Assembly: GCA_002401525.1 (NCBI GenBank)
Contig: NVTH01000095.1
Location: 2,187 to 12,877 of the forward strand
Length of the DNA: 10,691 bases
Source: Moraxellaceae bacterium
Lineage (GTDB): Bacteria; Pseudomonadota; Gammaproteobacteria; Pseudomonadales; UBA3067
Reading direction: 5' to 3'
In this document: positions 1-6,490 of the stretch, piece by piece
Numbering within the stretch: the stretch's first letter is position 1
Layout of the letters: each line of letters opens with the position of its first letter
Notes under the pieces: model-generated
The model's database searches: none
The model's input: the letters and a program-made list of their open reading frames with translations, nothing else
What the model was told of the DNA's origin: nothing
Translations under genes and position numbers: made by a program

Positions 1-500
1 GCATAGGAACTCATGGCAGCGACTATTTGATTACGGGTCCATGCCGAGGTCATCATGCCAATGGCAATAAACATTGCACCTTCCAGCCAAATGCCAAAAA
101 AACCCATGGCCGTGGTTAAACGATCGGGCTGGCCAAAATATTCTATGATAACAAAATACACACCGGTCATGGCGATCATGACGCTGAACAATAGCAAGAT
201 GCCGAAATACTTTCCTAACACGATGGCCGTATTGCTAATGGGTGCGGTCATTAGCAATTCCATGGTGCCGCTGGATTTTTCCTCAGAGAATAAACGCATG
301 GTCAATAGCGGCACTAAAAATACAAACATAAACTCCATCATCTGAAAAACATCCTCCAGCGAGACCTCTCGGTTTTGCTCTATGATCATATAGAAGACGA
401 CATTGAATATGCTCAGGGTCAGCACCAGCACAATATAGGCGATGGGTGATTTAAAATACGTTGACCATTCTTTCTTGGCCAAGAAGAAAATTTTATTCAT
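1..500 (-). CDS. ABC-2 type transporter permease (GldF/NosY-like), partial
   Basis: This is the membrane permease subunit of an ABC exporter; the 166 N-terminal codons are in the window and the C-terminus runs off the left edge. Seen: a start reading MNKIFFLAKKEW, the usual short cytoplasmic lead of this family, then hydrophobic segments at about residues 19-40, 57-70, 98-120 and 132-150. Between the second and third lies the RLFSEEKSSGTMELL-TAPIS stretch (about 69-89), a hallmark of ABC-2 permeases of the GldF/NosY group. The ATG (500-498) overlaps the TGA of the upstream ATPase gene as ATGA, so the two are translationally coupled and surely partners. In related operons I recall a GldG-like auxiliary protein following; it would lie left of this window. 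The substrate cannot be told from sequence, and 'gliding' names in this family do not imply gliding here. Confidence 0.92.
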   Translation of the reverse strand, partial: MNKIFFLAKKEWSTYFKSPIAYIVLVLTLSIFNVVFYMIIEQNREVSLEDVFQMMEFMFVFLVPLLTMRLFSEEKSSGTMELLMTAPISNTAIVLGKYFGILLLFSVMIAMTGVYFVIIEYFGQPDRLTTAMGFFGIWLEGAMFIAIGMMTSAWTRNQIVAAMSSY

Positions 501-1261
501 GAGATATCTAATTCTTCATTGTGGTATTGGATAAAGATGGACTCCAGGCTTAAGGGCGGACCGCCATCGCCGTTATGCATGTGCAGCAGTTCATCCAGGG
601 GCTGGTCGACAATGATCTCGCCGTTTTTAATCATCAAGACACGCTCGGCAATCTGCTCTATCTCGGCCAGGGTATGGCTGCTGAATAACACCGTGCGTTC
701 ATCGTTGAGATTTTGTATCAGTTTGCGCACCTGCAGGCTCTGTATTGGATCCAGACCACTGGTGGGTTCGTCCAGTATCAGCAGTTGCGGCTCATGAATT
801 ATGGCCTGGGCGATGCCTACCCGTTGTTTATAGCCCTTGGACAGCGTGGCGATGGTCTTGGTTTGTACCTGCAGTAACTGGCATTGTTCCAGCACCTTAT
901 CGATTTGTCGCCTTCGTTGATTGGCAGGCACATCCTTGATTTCGGCGGCAAAGCGTAGATAGTCTTTGACGACCATATTGTCATACAGAGGCGGATTTTC
1001 GGGCAAATAACCGATCTTCTGGCGAATGGCCAGCGAATCTTTGCCCACATCCAGTCCATCGATGAAAACCGTTCCCGAACTGGCCGGCAGATACGTGGTG
1101 AGGATGCGCATCAATGACGTCTTGCCAGCACCGTTTCTACCCAGAAAACCGACGATATCTCCACGATGAATCTCAAAAGAGACATCTTTTAAGGCCTGAA
1201 ACGCACCGTAGTTTTTACAGAGTTGCTTACAGATGATCATATCGATGTGCTTATTCTCCAC
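497..1261 (-). CDS. ABC transporter ATP-binding protein (GldA/CcmA-type)
   Basis: This is the cytoplasmic ATPase that powers the permease encoded directly downstream. All nucleotide-binding elements are visible in 254 aa: Walker A GRNGAGKT (41-48), a Q-loop region YLPENPPLY (85-93) with Glu in the usual Gln place as in GldA-like proteins, signature LSKGYKQR (140-147), Walker B LLILDEP (160-166), D-loop SGLD (168-171) and switch His196 in SSH. The C-terminal extension after about 215 is typical of ABC-2 ATPases. The longest frame starts at GTG 1261. An ATG at residue 8 (1240) is an alternative, since neither has a strong Shine-Dalgarno; AAGG lies about 12 nt before the GTG, and GGAG lies 15 nt before the ATG. 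The stop overlaps the permease start by 4 nt. Function class is sure; the exported substrate is unknown. Confidence 0.95.
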   Translation of the reverse strand: MENKHIDMIICKQLCKNYGAFQALKDVSFEIHRGDIVGFLGRNGAGKTSLMRILTTYLPASSGTVFIDGLDVGKDSLAIRQKIGYLPENPPLYDNMVVKDYLRFAAEIKDVPANQRRRQIDKVLEQCQLLQVQTKTIATLSKGYKQRVGIAQAIIHEPQLLILDEPTSGLDPIQSLQVRKLIQNLNDERTVLFSSHTLAEIEQIAERVLMIKNGEIIVDQPLDELLHMHNGDGGPPLSLESIFIQYHNEELDIS

Positions 1262-1292
1262 TCAAAAAATGAACCTTAATTCAAGGGCAGCT

Positions 1293-1321
1293 CTATTAAT
1301 TCTTGCGGCCTCTGACTTCAA
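1293..1321 (-). promoter_or_regulatory. Possible sigma-70 promoter of the ABC operon
   Basis: On the minus strand TTGAAG (1321-1316) and TAATAG (1298-1293) are separated by 17 nt and lie about 32 nt before the GTG of the ATPase gene. The -35 matches consensus at 4 of 6 bases, the -10 at only about 3. Position is good, box quality is weak. Confidence 0.25.
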
Positions 1322-1325
1322 CTAA

Positions 1326-1887
1326 TTAATAAGAGGCGCCCTTAAAGCAGCCGGAAATTGAATATCTATCTTGTTAAGCAATTTCCACCTCATACGGAAA
1401 GTCTTCACTTAAAAAGGCCACAACAGCTCCAAAACCAGGCGTTACTTTTATACCCTCTATACCCTCGCTGTCATATTTATTCCTGTATAGTACTAAATAT
1501 GCGCCATATTCAGCTAGCCCGTTTTGATTCAAATATACCACCAGTGAAAGAATACGATTCACACCTCCTTTAAACGCATCTTCATGCCGCTAATAAAAAT
1601 TACCGGTTGAATCGTGAGAAAAATGACTTGCAAATGATAAAATACCAAGAAAAAACCCCTATTTAAAAAGGTTTGCAATTGAGAAGCCTAATGATTCCAT
1701 TCTTTCCCTGCATCAGAATCATCTGTTACCCAGGATAGTTTATCTCCACGTATAATTTCGTTACGCATTAATTTCTTATCACTACCAATTTTTGCCGGAT
1801 TAAAATTATCTTTGCGTAATGTACTTAAATGTTTGATTAAGCTCTTTCCTAGCTCTACTGGTAAAGCATCACTCTTTTTTTGAATAT
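1326..1887 (-). pseudogene. 2OG-Fe(II) oxygenase (prolyl 4-hydroxylase/SM-20-like), decayed
   Basis: I recognise this as a non-haem iron/2-oxoglutarate oxygenase by piecing together two frames. Frame 1 (1887-1688) reads DALPVELGKSL, FNPAKIG and IRGDKLSW, the N-terminal part of the family, ends at TAG 1690-1688, and if read through continues QLQTFLNRGFFL. A one-base deletion near 1627-1629 (CAAGT, expected CAAAGT) moves it to frame 2, which reads SHFSHDSTGNFY, then TAG (1592-1590), then RHEDAFKGGVNRILSLVVYLN. Here HED is the iron-binding HxD. It continues to FLSEDFPYEVEIA, TAA (1376-1374), QDRYSISG and a final TAA at 1328-1326. The second iron ligand, His in the family's PHE, is Tyr (CAT to TAT); the 2OG-binding Arg (DRYS) remains. 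The first 10-20 residues are missing where the duplicated segment begins at 1888. About 187 residues remain of the usual ~200. It cannot make a working enzyme. The GTG at 1562 after AAGGAGGT is a chance start inside the gene. Confidence 0.85.
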
Positions 1888-2250
1888 ATTTAACGAAATT
1901 GAAATCGGCGCACAAAAACAGCCTGAACTAGCCACAATTTACGCGTACAGGCCGTGGGCGATGTATGGATTTTCAACGTCTCCCTACCTACACATTGACA
2001 ACGATAAGTGCCTACTGCAAGAGAACCGCTTTCTTCACTTTCAAGTTAAACCTGGTATAAAAAAAATCGAGACAAAATGGGGGTTTTTTAGTCGCCCGAT
2101 GGGTACCGACGATACTAGCCAGTCCTTAACCGTACAGAAGTGCCGGCTCTCCAGTACTTAACTCAGAAGGTTTTTGAACTACAGGTTTTGAATGAAAACC
2201 AGGCTCGAATTGAATTGGCAGATTTCCACCTGAATAAATGCAAGTTCTAA
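1888..2250 (+). pseudogene. Truncated, frameshifted copy of the DUF2846-type lipoprotein gene
   Basis: This is a decayed paralogue of the intact gene at 6491-6967. Matching sequence begins abruptly at 1888 (equivalent to 6562), so the signal peptide, lipobox, ribosome site and promoter are missing. The surviving frame reads NEIEIGAQKQPE, then YRPWAMYGFSTSPYLHIDND and KKIETKWGFFSRPMG, almost as in the intact copy. Near 2133 about 44 nt are deleted between two TACAGAAG-like contexts, shifting the frame to a stop at 2159-2161. A further one-base insertion (five T for four) lies near 2170. The C-terminal part, including IELADFHLNKC, is still readable in another frame up to TAA 2248-2250. On the opposite strand this junction forms the artificial start MCADFNFV of the oxygenase remnant. 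Confidence 0.9.
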
Positions 2251-2806
2251 CCAGCCATATAAGCTGAAAAAATATGAAAAGTTAACACTCGGCACCCGCT
2301 GCTTTTCAAGGCGCCCCACTTTAACAACTGTCGATTTTCGTTTTCTATGGAGGCATTAATTTGAAACTATTTAATGCCCATCTGAAGCCCTCCAATAAAC
2401 CTGCTTCGGCCCTCATCTGCCCCTTATCACTACAATTTTGAGTGTAACCTGTCGCCGCCAGGGTGAATATCAAAACCCAAACATTAAGAATATAAAAAAT
2501 AAACTGGTAACTTTTATCTCCTCAACGAGCGGCAAAAACAAGGCCATGCAATTCAATAGCGATCTATAGAAAAGCAGCGTTTAGGCCAGCCTTAGACCAA
2601 CTCAGAAACGGCCTATAGGCAGACACTAAGGGTGCATAGTTTTGAAGTGCTTTTAGGACAAAGCTCTCACAATATTTAAAGCCGGGAGGCGGAGCTTTCA
2701 AACTGATTCAGGAGAGACTTAAAGCAGGCAAGGTTAAAGTGGCACTCAGTGAGCAGACAGCTCAACAACTAGGCCTATACAACAACCGACTTTAAATAGC
2801 TTAAAA
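2251..2806. other. Gene-free spacer of the left duplicate, with a coding-like remnant
   Basis: No intact gene is seen. The stretch 2251-2400 aligns with the spacer after the intact lipoprotein gene (6968-7110). From about 2645 to 2795 one plus frame is open without a start codon and ends at TAA after GLYNNRL. Its part FKLIQERLKAGKVKVAL resembles SKLVQERLKLEEVKAVY in the right copy, with several third-base differences, so both may descend from the end of a coding gene. A 10-bp palindrome GCCTATAGGC lies near 2610. Confidence 0.4.
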
Positions 2807-2833
2807 TGGCGGTGAGGGAGGGATTCGAACCCT
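2807..2833 (-). repeat. 27-bp tRNA-Ser 3'-end fragment (putative att site)
   Basis: This is identical over 27 of 27 bases to the 3' end of the intact tRNA-Ser gene (7380-7406) and in the same orientation. It covers the T arm from the second base of its 5' stem, the acceptor 3' strand, the discriminator G and CCA. The rest of the tRNA is absent, so it is not a working tRNA. Direct repeats of a tRNA 3' end are the usual trace of integrase-mediated insertion into a tRNA gene. Confidence 0.9.
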
Positions 2834-2936
2834 AAATTAAGTTGCACAACAACACCTCAATCCTACACTATTTCTTTTATATCAATATGTTAAAATCTCC
2901 ATCCACCACGTTTAACCACTCAAACCCACTATAAAA

Positions 2937-2953
2937 TGGACAGAATGTGGACA
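2937..2953 (+). repeat. Paired TGGACA hexamers inside left end of island
   Basis: TGGACA at 2937-2942 and 2948-2953 are spaced 11 bp start to start with GAATG between. The same arrangement, as TAGACA-AAATG-TAGACA, occurs at 7316-7332 near the other end. Repeats of this kind next to tRNA att sites can be arm-type sites for a tyrosine recombinase; that role is inference. Confidence 0.45.
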
Positions 2954-3002
2954 TGGTTACCTATCGTAGATAGGCTCCGTATTTGCTTAAAACTGGCACA
3001 AC

Positions 3003-3020
3003 TGTTGTCATTTGACAACA
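3003..3020. promoter_or_regulatory. 18-bp palindromic operator
   Basis: TGTTGTCA-TT-TGACAACA is a perfect inverted repeat with 8-bp arms and a 2-bp centre. It includes the -35 box of the promoter for the two-gene operon starting at 3060. An HTH-like protein encoded in that operon is the natural candidate to bind it and repress its own transcription. Confidence 0.6.
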
Positions 3021-3040
3021 AACCATAAACTGATTACTCT
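3012..3040 (+). promoter_or_regulatory. Sigma-70 promoter of the TA-like operon
   Basis: A consensus -35 TTGACA (3012-3017), a 17-bp spacer and -10 TACTCT (3035-3040, 4 of 6) would start a transcript near 3047, just before the ATG at 3060. The -35 is part of the palindrome, so an operator-bound protein would block polymerase. Confidence 0.6.
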
Positions 3041-3059
3041 TAACCTGAGAAACTGACGT

Positions 3060-3324
3060 ATGCCGCGAAAGAAGCATCCTCATCCAAGCATCGAAAAAGC
3101 GGTTAAATACGCCGAATCTAAAGGTTGGGTTTATGTTGAGGTTGGCAAAAGTGCTCATGCTTGGGGCAAGCTGATATACCCCAACAACGACAATTCCTGC
3201 CGCTGCGGACAGTTTTGCCAAAACTCAATGGTCAACACCAAGAAACCCAGAGACCCACGGCAAGCAGGTTAAACGCTGGGTGGATCACTGTATACACGCC
3301 GATGAAGGTGACACCAATGAATGA
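3060..3324 (+). pseudogene. TA-like first gene, small HAWG/CxCxxxC protein, frameshifted
   Basis: The start ATG 3060 opens a frame with helical IEKAVKYAESKGW (11-23), HAWG (33-36) and a cysteine cluster CRCGQFC (47-53). Frame 0 then runs to a nonsense tail and stops at 3270-3272. From 3229 another plus frame continues the expected protein: WSTPRNPETHGKQVKRWVDHC and on to TGA 3322-3324. From memory, small proteobacterial proteins of this type read HAWG...CRCGEFC...WSTP.NPE.HA..LRR.VD.C and precede a partner like the next gene, so about two bases appear lost at 3226-3230. The restored product would be about 88 aa and its stop would overlap the next start by 8 nt. Function is unproven: a toxin-like or RNA-binding role is inferred from the gene pair. 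A sequencing error at this point is the main alternative. Confidence 0.75.
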
Positions 3325-3874
3325 GTACGAATTTGTATTGCGTTTCCAGCTCCCAGAAAGCGACGACCAGCCAGAACAATATTTGGATGCGTTGTATGAA
3401 GCGGGCTGTGATGACGCCACGGTAGGTGTTGGCTTGCCTGGCTATATAGGGCTGGACTTCTGTCGTGAAGCTGACAGCGCAGAAAAAGCATTTGCATCGG
3501 CGATCACTGACGTAAAATCTGCTATCCCCAATGCAAAGCTAACTGAAGTTACTCCAGACCTGCTTAATATTTCAGAAATTGCGGACCTCATTAGTTCGAG
3601 ATTGCAAAAAATATCTCGACAGGCAATGAGAAAGTATGCTTATGGGCAAGTAGCAAAAATGAAAAGACGTTTCCCGGCTGCTGCGGTTACCTCTAGCTCC
3701 CCTTTATGGCATGTCGATGAAGTAGTTATTTGGTTAGTCGAAAATAATAAAACCGACAAGACCGAGGCTCAAAAACTATTTGAAACATCAAAAACCGCCA
3801 GGACTTTTAACTTCAAGTTGCAAGCTCAAGCTATTCAGAATGGCCTTTCGTCTTTTGACGCGACTGCGCCTTAA
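3317..3874 (+). CDS. Partner of the HAWG protein, C-terminal HTH-like domain (antitoxin-like)
   Basis: This is a 185-aa protein. I chose ATG 3317 (MNEYEFVLRF) because AAGGTGA sits about 6 nt before it and because the start overlaps the restored stop of the upstream gene as ATGAATGA. The longer open frame to 3161 is just the shadow of gene 1. The N-terminal half (1-80) shows EYEFVLRFQLP, YLDALYEAGCDDATVGVG and DFCREADSAEKAF, matching uncharacterised proteins I remember beside HAWG proteins. The middle (about 85-125) reads ISEIADLISSRLQKISRQAMRKYA, like a helix-turn-helix in which SRQAMRKY would be the recognition helix. WHVDEVVIWL follows, as in MerR-/AlpA-like wing regions. It probably binds the palindrome at 3003-3020. 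It stays intact although gene 1 is broken, as expected of an antitoxin or repressor. Its biochemical role is inferred. Confidence 0.8.
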   Translation: MNEYEFVLRFQLPESDDQPEQYLDALYEAGCDDATVGVGLPGYIGLDFCREADSAEKAFASAITDVKSAIPNAKLTEVTPDLLNISEIADLISSRLQKISRQAMRKYAYGQVAKMKRRFPAAAVTSSSPLWHVDEVVIWLVENNKTDKTEAQKLFETSKTARTFNFKLQAQAIQNGLSSFDATAP

Positions 3875-3922
3875 AGTTAAGGAGACGTAGGACATATCTC
3901 TAATTACACAAGCCTTTGCTAG

Positions 3923-3961
3923 TAGCGCCCGCCTTTTCCACAAAGAAAAGTTGGGCGCCTA
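3923..3961. terminator. Hairpin between convergent genes, possible bidirectional terminator
   Basis: TAGCGCCC..CTTTTC (3923-3938) pairs with GAAAAG..GGGCGCCTA (3945-3961), with one bulge, two unpaired or wobble positions and a 6-nt loop. It sits between the ends of two convergent genes (3874 plus, 3993 minus), where a shared terminator is expected. Neither side has a clear T tract, which keeps confidence low. Confidence 0.35.
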
Positions 3962-3992
3962 AAAATCGCCATTAATAGCGCTATAAGCCTTA

Positions 3993-5894
3993 CTAAAGCT
4001 TAACAATATTAAGAGAACCAAAGCTTCCTTGATAGAAAAAACCATCAATATCAGCAATAAACTCGCTATCAGTTGAAACGCCACTTAGAATTTGATTATA
4101 AAAACGAAGAGAAGCGACACTACCAAAATCAGAATCAATAGCCCCTATTGGAGTATCCGTTATAAAATTAGCGTCTGATAGATCAAGTTGACTTAACCAA
4201 GCCCCTCCCGCACCATTCGTCACCAACAAAAATGTCCCCTCGGCAGTATTCGACGGAGCTTCCCGATAGCTTCGGGCAAAGATCAATACATCGTCATCAA
4301 CCAACGTAGTATCTCTTTCATCCAGACCGTTCTCATCCACAAAATAATACTTACCAGAAGTAACTATTATTAATTTAGAATCCAATAAGTAGTAATTATT
4401 ACTTCCATCCTCAGGCAAAGAAACCGAAAGCGCTTCATTTGCCACTCCTGTAACACGATCAATAAAAGTAAGATTAATCGAGCTTAACGAAGAATTTCCC
4501 TCCGTCGAAACTTCAACCATGTAATTACCCACCGGATACCATCTCGGCATAAACCAGATTGTCGAGGCTGACGAAATAGTCTTAAAGGAAAACACCCCTT
4601 GAGAATCCACCTCGTAGAGATAGGTGCCGTACGTCCAATCATCCCCCGTTAAAACAGATCCATTGAATGAGAAATATAAACTTTCTCCATGGTTTTCGAA
4701 AAGCGAATTACCTGCTTGAACATCGTCGTAACCAAAGTCTACCAGCTCCCCGGGCAATTCAGCATTTAAATCCTCTAAAGAGAATCGAACCAATTTATCC
4801 CCATAACGGAGTAAAATATCTTCGCTTGGCAGCATAATGCTTGATTCACTGGAAAAGGAAGAGCCAGAAATACCAAGAGGGTAATTGATCGCCAAACTAG
4901 AAGGATCGGAAACTGGGTAAAACCTGTTACCATTGTAATTTCCAATCGCCTGATCAGAAGACAAAATAAACCCAAAGATATCATCGGATGTCGCGACTAC
5001 AAGTTTGGACTCCCCCCTAGAGAAATAAAAAGCATGAGGCGTCTCAATTGGCACATCAGTATCCGACGACCCAGGCATAATAAAGTATTGAGCCCCTGCA
5101 AAATCCAAATTCGATTCGTCCATGCACGAGTCCGCGCTATCTTTGATTGTCCACATGGAAATTATTTCATGCTCAAACCCAAAACAGTGTAAATCTGTAT
5201 AGGTAACACTCGATATTTTTTCGAATCCACCGGTTGATAAATTAACTCGCATTAACTCCGTGCCAAATTCATACTCCACCTTGTAAACCAGATATGCTTG
5301 ACTAACATTGTTAACCAATGGTTTTACTGTCAACAAACTTAATGGGGTCGAGTCAGGCACAATTTTATATTCTTCTCGCGTTTGAATATCTATAAAAGTA
5401 TTCAGCAATCCCGGTTTGAGCGCGTAATTCTGGAATTCTGTGGCACTTGGATTGACAGGAATAGACACTACATCATCTGGAACGATTTCTTGAGTAAGCA
5501 AAGACTCGTAAGATCCTCCTAAAGAAATGCAAGCATCTTCTGATATTCCGTTTTGTAGTTCAGGATGTACTAGAGAATTGGCCTCATTCAAATAATATAC
5601 AAAGCGCACATCTCCTTCATATTGCTCAAACATTGGCAGCGAACACACGCCCAACGCACCGTCTTGACTGCAAGCACCCAGGGATGCCCCGTCCGATTGA
5701 AGCAGTTCTTTTTCTTCTTCAATATCGGTGGTTACATCCATACACAGGTTTTCACCAGCGCTAAATGAATAGGACACGAACTCAGTTTCTACGCCATCAG
5801 CAGAATTCGAATCACTATCGCTGCCACTTCCCCCTCCACACCCTATAAGAATTAGTACGGATAAAAATGCTATCGTTATTCGTCGAATCTTCAT
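3993..5894 (-). CDS. Large secreted lipoprotein of unknown function (633 aa)
   Basis: The start ATG 5894 follows GGTGGTGGAAGA, a usable ribosome site. Residues 1-18 form a lipoprotein signal peptide (KIRR, hydrophobic core, LIG) before Cys19, then a GGGSGSDSDSNS linker. With Gly rather than Asp after the Cys, sorting to the outer membrane is likely. The mature part has no family I recognise. It shows many short beta-strand-like segments (such as SKLVVATSDD, DKLVRFSLEDL, SLYFSFNGS, SKLIIVTSGKYYFVDENG) spaced as in beta-propeller or sugar-binding sheet proteins, plus cysteines in the N-terminal third (ENLCMDV, LGACSQD, LGVCSLP, DACISL) that could form disulfides. It is island cargo, convergent with the HTH gene and divergent from the small lipoprotein gene. 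A surface or binding role is only inferred. Confidence 0.85.
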   Translation of the reverse strand: MKIRRITIAFLSVLILIGCGGGSGSDSDSNSADGVETEFVSYSFSAGENLCMDVTTDIEEEKELLQSDGASLGACSQDGALGVCSLPMFEQYEGDVRFVYYLNEANSLVHPELQNGISEDACISLGGSYESLLTQEIVPDDVVSIPVNPSATEFQNYALKPGLLNTFIDIQTREEYKIVPDSTPLSLLTVKPLVNNVSQAYLVYKVEYEFGTELMRVNLSTGGFEKISSVTYTDLHCFGFEHEIISMWTIKDSADSCMDESNLDFAGAQYFIMPGSSDTDVPIETPHAFYFSRGESKLVVATSDDIFGFILSSDQAIGNYNGNRFYPVSDPSSLAINYPLGISGSSFSSESSIMLPSEDILLRYGDKLVRFSLEDLNAELPGELVDFGYDDVQAGNSLFENHGESLYFSFNGSVLTGDDWTYGTYLYEVDSQGVFSFKTISSASTIWFMPRWYPVGNYMVEVSTEGNSSLSSINLTFIDRVTGVANEALSVSLPEDGSNNYYLLDSKLIIVTSGKYYFVDENGLDERDTTLVDDDVLIFARSYREAPSNTAEGTFLLVTNGAGGAWLSQLDLSDANFITDTPIGAIDSDFGSVASLRFYNQILSGVSTDSEFIADIDGFFYQGSFGSLNIVKL

Positions 5895-6490
5895 TCTTCC
5901 ACCACCGAAAATAATATAAAGAACGGCATAGTACCCTCTAATGCTTTATATTTAAATCGTTAGGATCAAACTCTGCTTTACCCTCGAACAGGGGCAGCCT
6001 TACAGAACAACAAAATAAATCGAGCCACACGCATCCTCGACCTATTGCGAGCTTAACACCTAGCATCAGACCGTATATATTGCGCTATCTTCAACAGACA
6101 GCGCTCATCTGCAACCTCTTAATGGCTTGTTTTCTGACACAGCACGCCAAAAACGCCTGCCTTAAGATGCCTTGAAACCACCGCTCCCCACAACCAAGCT
6201 GTCAGGAAATATTACAGTCTTGTGCAAAACTAAGGGCAAGCACCCCCACTATTTAAGCGGCCAGCTCTCCATTCTTTATAAGGGTACCCTCTACCTCTAC
6301 GATACCCACTATCTCTGGCGCAGAGAAACCAGGGGCACAAAGTACCTTTTTCAACGACGCCACGCCTACCAACAATTACCCTCGACTAACAAGAAATAAC
6401 CTGTCACTCTTGCGGACTTCAGAATCCTAAAGTTGGCATTGCGACTGAGGGTTTAATTAAAGGCCCGTCTAAATATTTAGGTTAACTTAC
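5895..6490. other. Intergenic region between divergent lipoprotein genes
   Basis: I see no convincing gene. A plus-strand frame 6172-6399 begins at TTG without a good ribosome site and encodes 75 basic, Tyr-rich residues (for example SILYKGTLYLYDTHY); its codon pattern is not persuasive and I match it to nothing. The promoters for both flanking genes must lie here, but I find no pair of boxes good enough to name. TTGGCA near 6434 and TACTAT near 5930 (minus) are weak candidates. Confidence 0.4.

Larger units (their letters stand above)
1888..2833 (+). repeat. Left copy of a ~0.9 kb segmental duplication (decayed)
   Basis: This segment matches 6562-7406 in the same orientation: lipoprotein coding part, the 3' spacer (for example CCGCTGCT, then TCTATGGAG about 1730-1790 bases before each tRNA-type end is left behind, and CCTATACAACA close to the tRNA), and the last 27 nt of tRNA-Ser. 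Coding and spacer parts differ by many substitutions and by indels, this copy being about 100 bp longer overall, whereas the tRNA part is identical. The left boundary cuts the oxygenase pseudogene. Confidence 0.85.
2834..3059. other. Intergenic, left inner end of island
   Basis: No gene is seen. It holds the paired TGGACA repeats (2937-2953), a short perfect hairpin CCTATC-GTA-GATAGG (2960-2974) and the promoter/operator of the TA-like operon (3003-3040). Confidence 0.5.

Noticed and set aside
55..345. Plus-strand 96-aa open frame
   Set aside because: It is antisense to the ABC permease, which has clear family motifs in the other strand.
1374..1562. 62-aa minus-strand gene starting at GTG after AAGGAGGT
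   Set aside because: The AAGGAGGT encodes KGG inside the oxygenase (AFKGGVNR), it abuts the GTG with no spacing, and the peptide is only the core of a decayed enzyme with a His-to-Tyr loss.
1688..1915. Independent 75-aa minus-strand protein
   Set aside because: It is the N-terminal part of the oxygenase pseudogene plus eight residues of antisense lipoprotein.
1880..2161. Intact second lipoprotein gene
   Set aside because: No signal peptide or start context, and frame lost by a 44-nt deletion.
2807..2833. A second tRNA gene
   Set aside because: Only T arm and acceptor 3' strand are present; no D or anticodon arm.
3923..3961. Integron attC site (contains GTTGGGC)
   Set aside because: The partner core with AAC is missing on the left arm, the site is only about 39 nt, and no integron integrase or cassette array is seen.
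6172..6399. 75-aa plus-strand gene
   Set aside because: TTG start, no ribosome site, no recognised family; probably chance.
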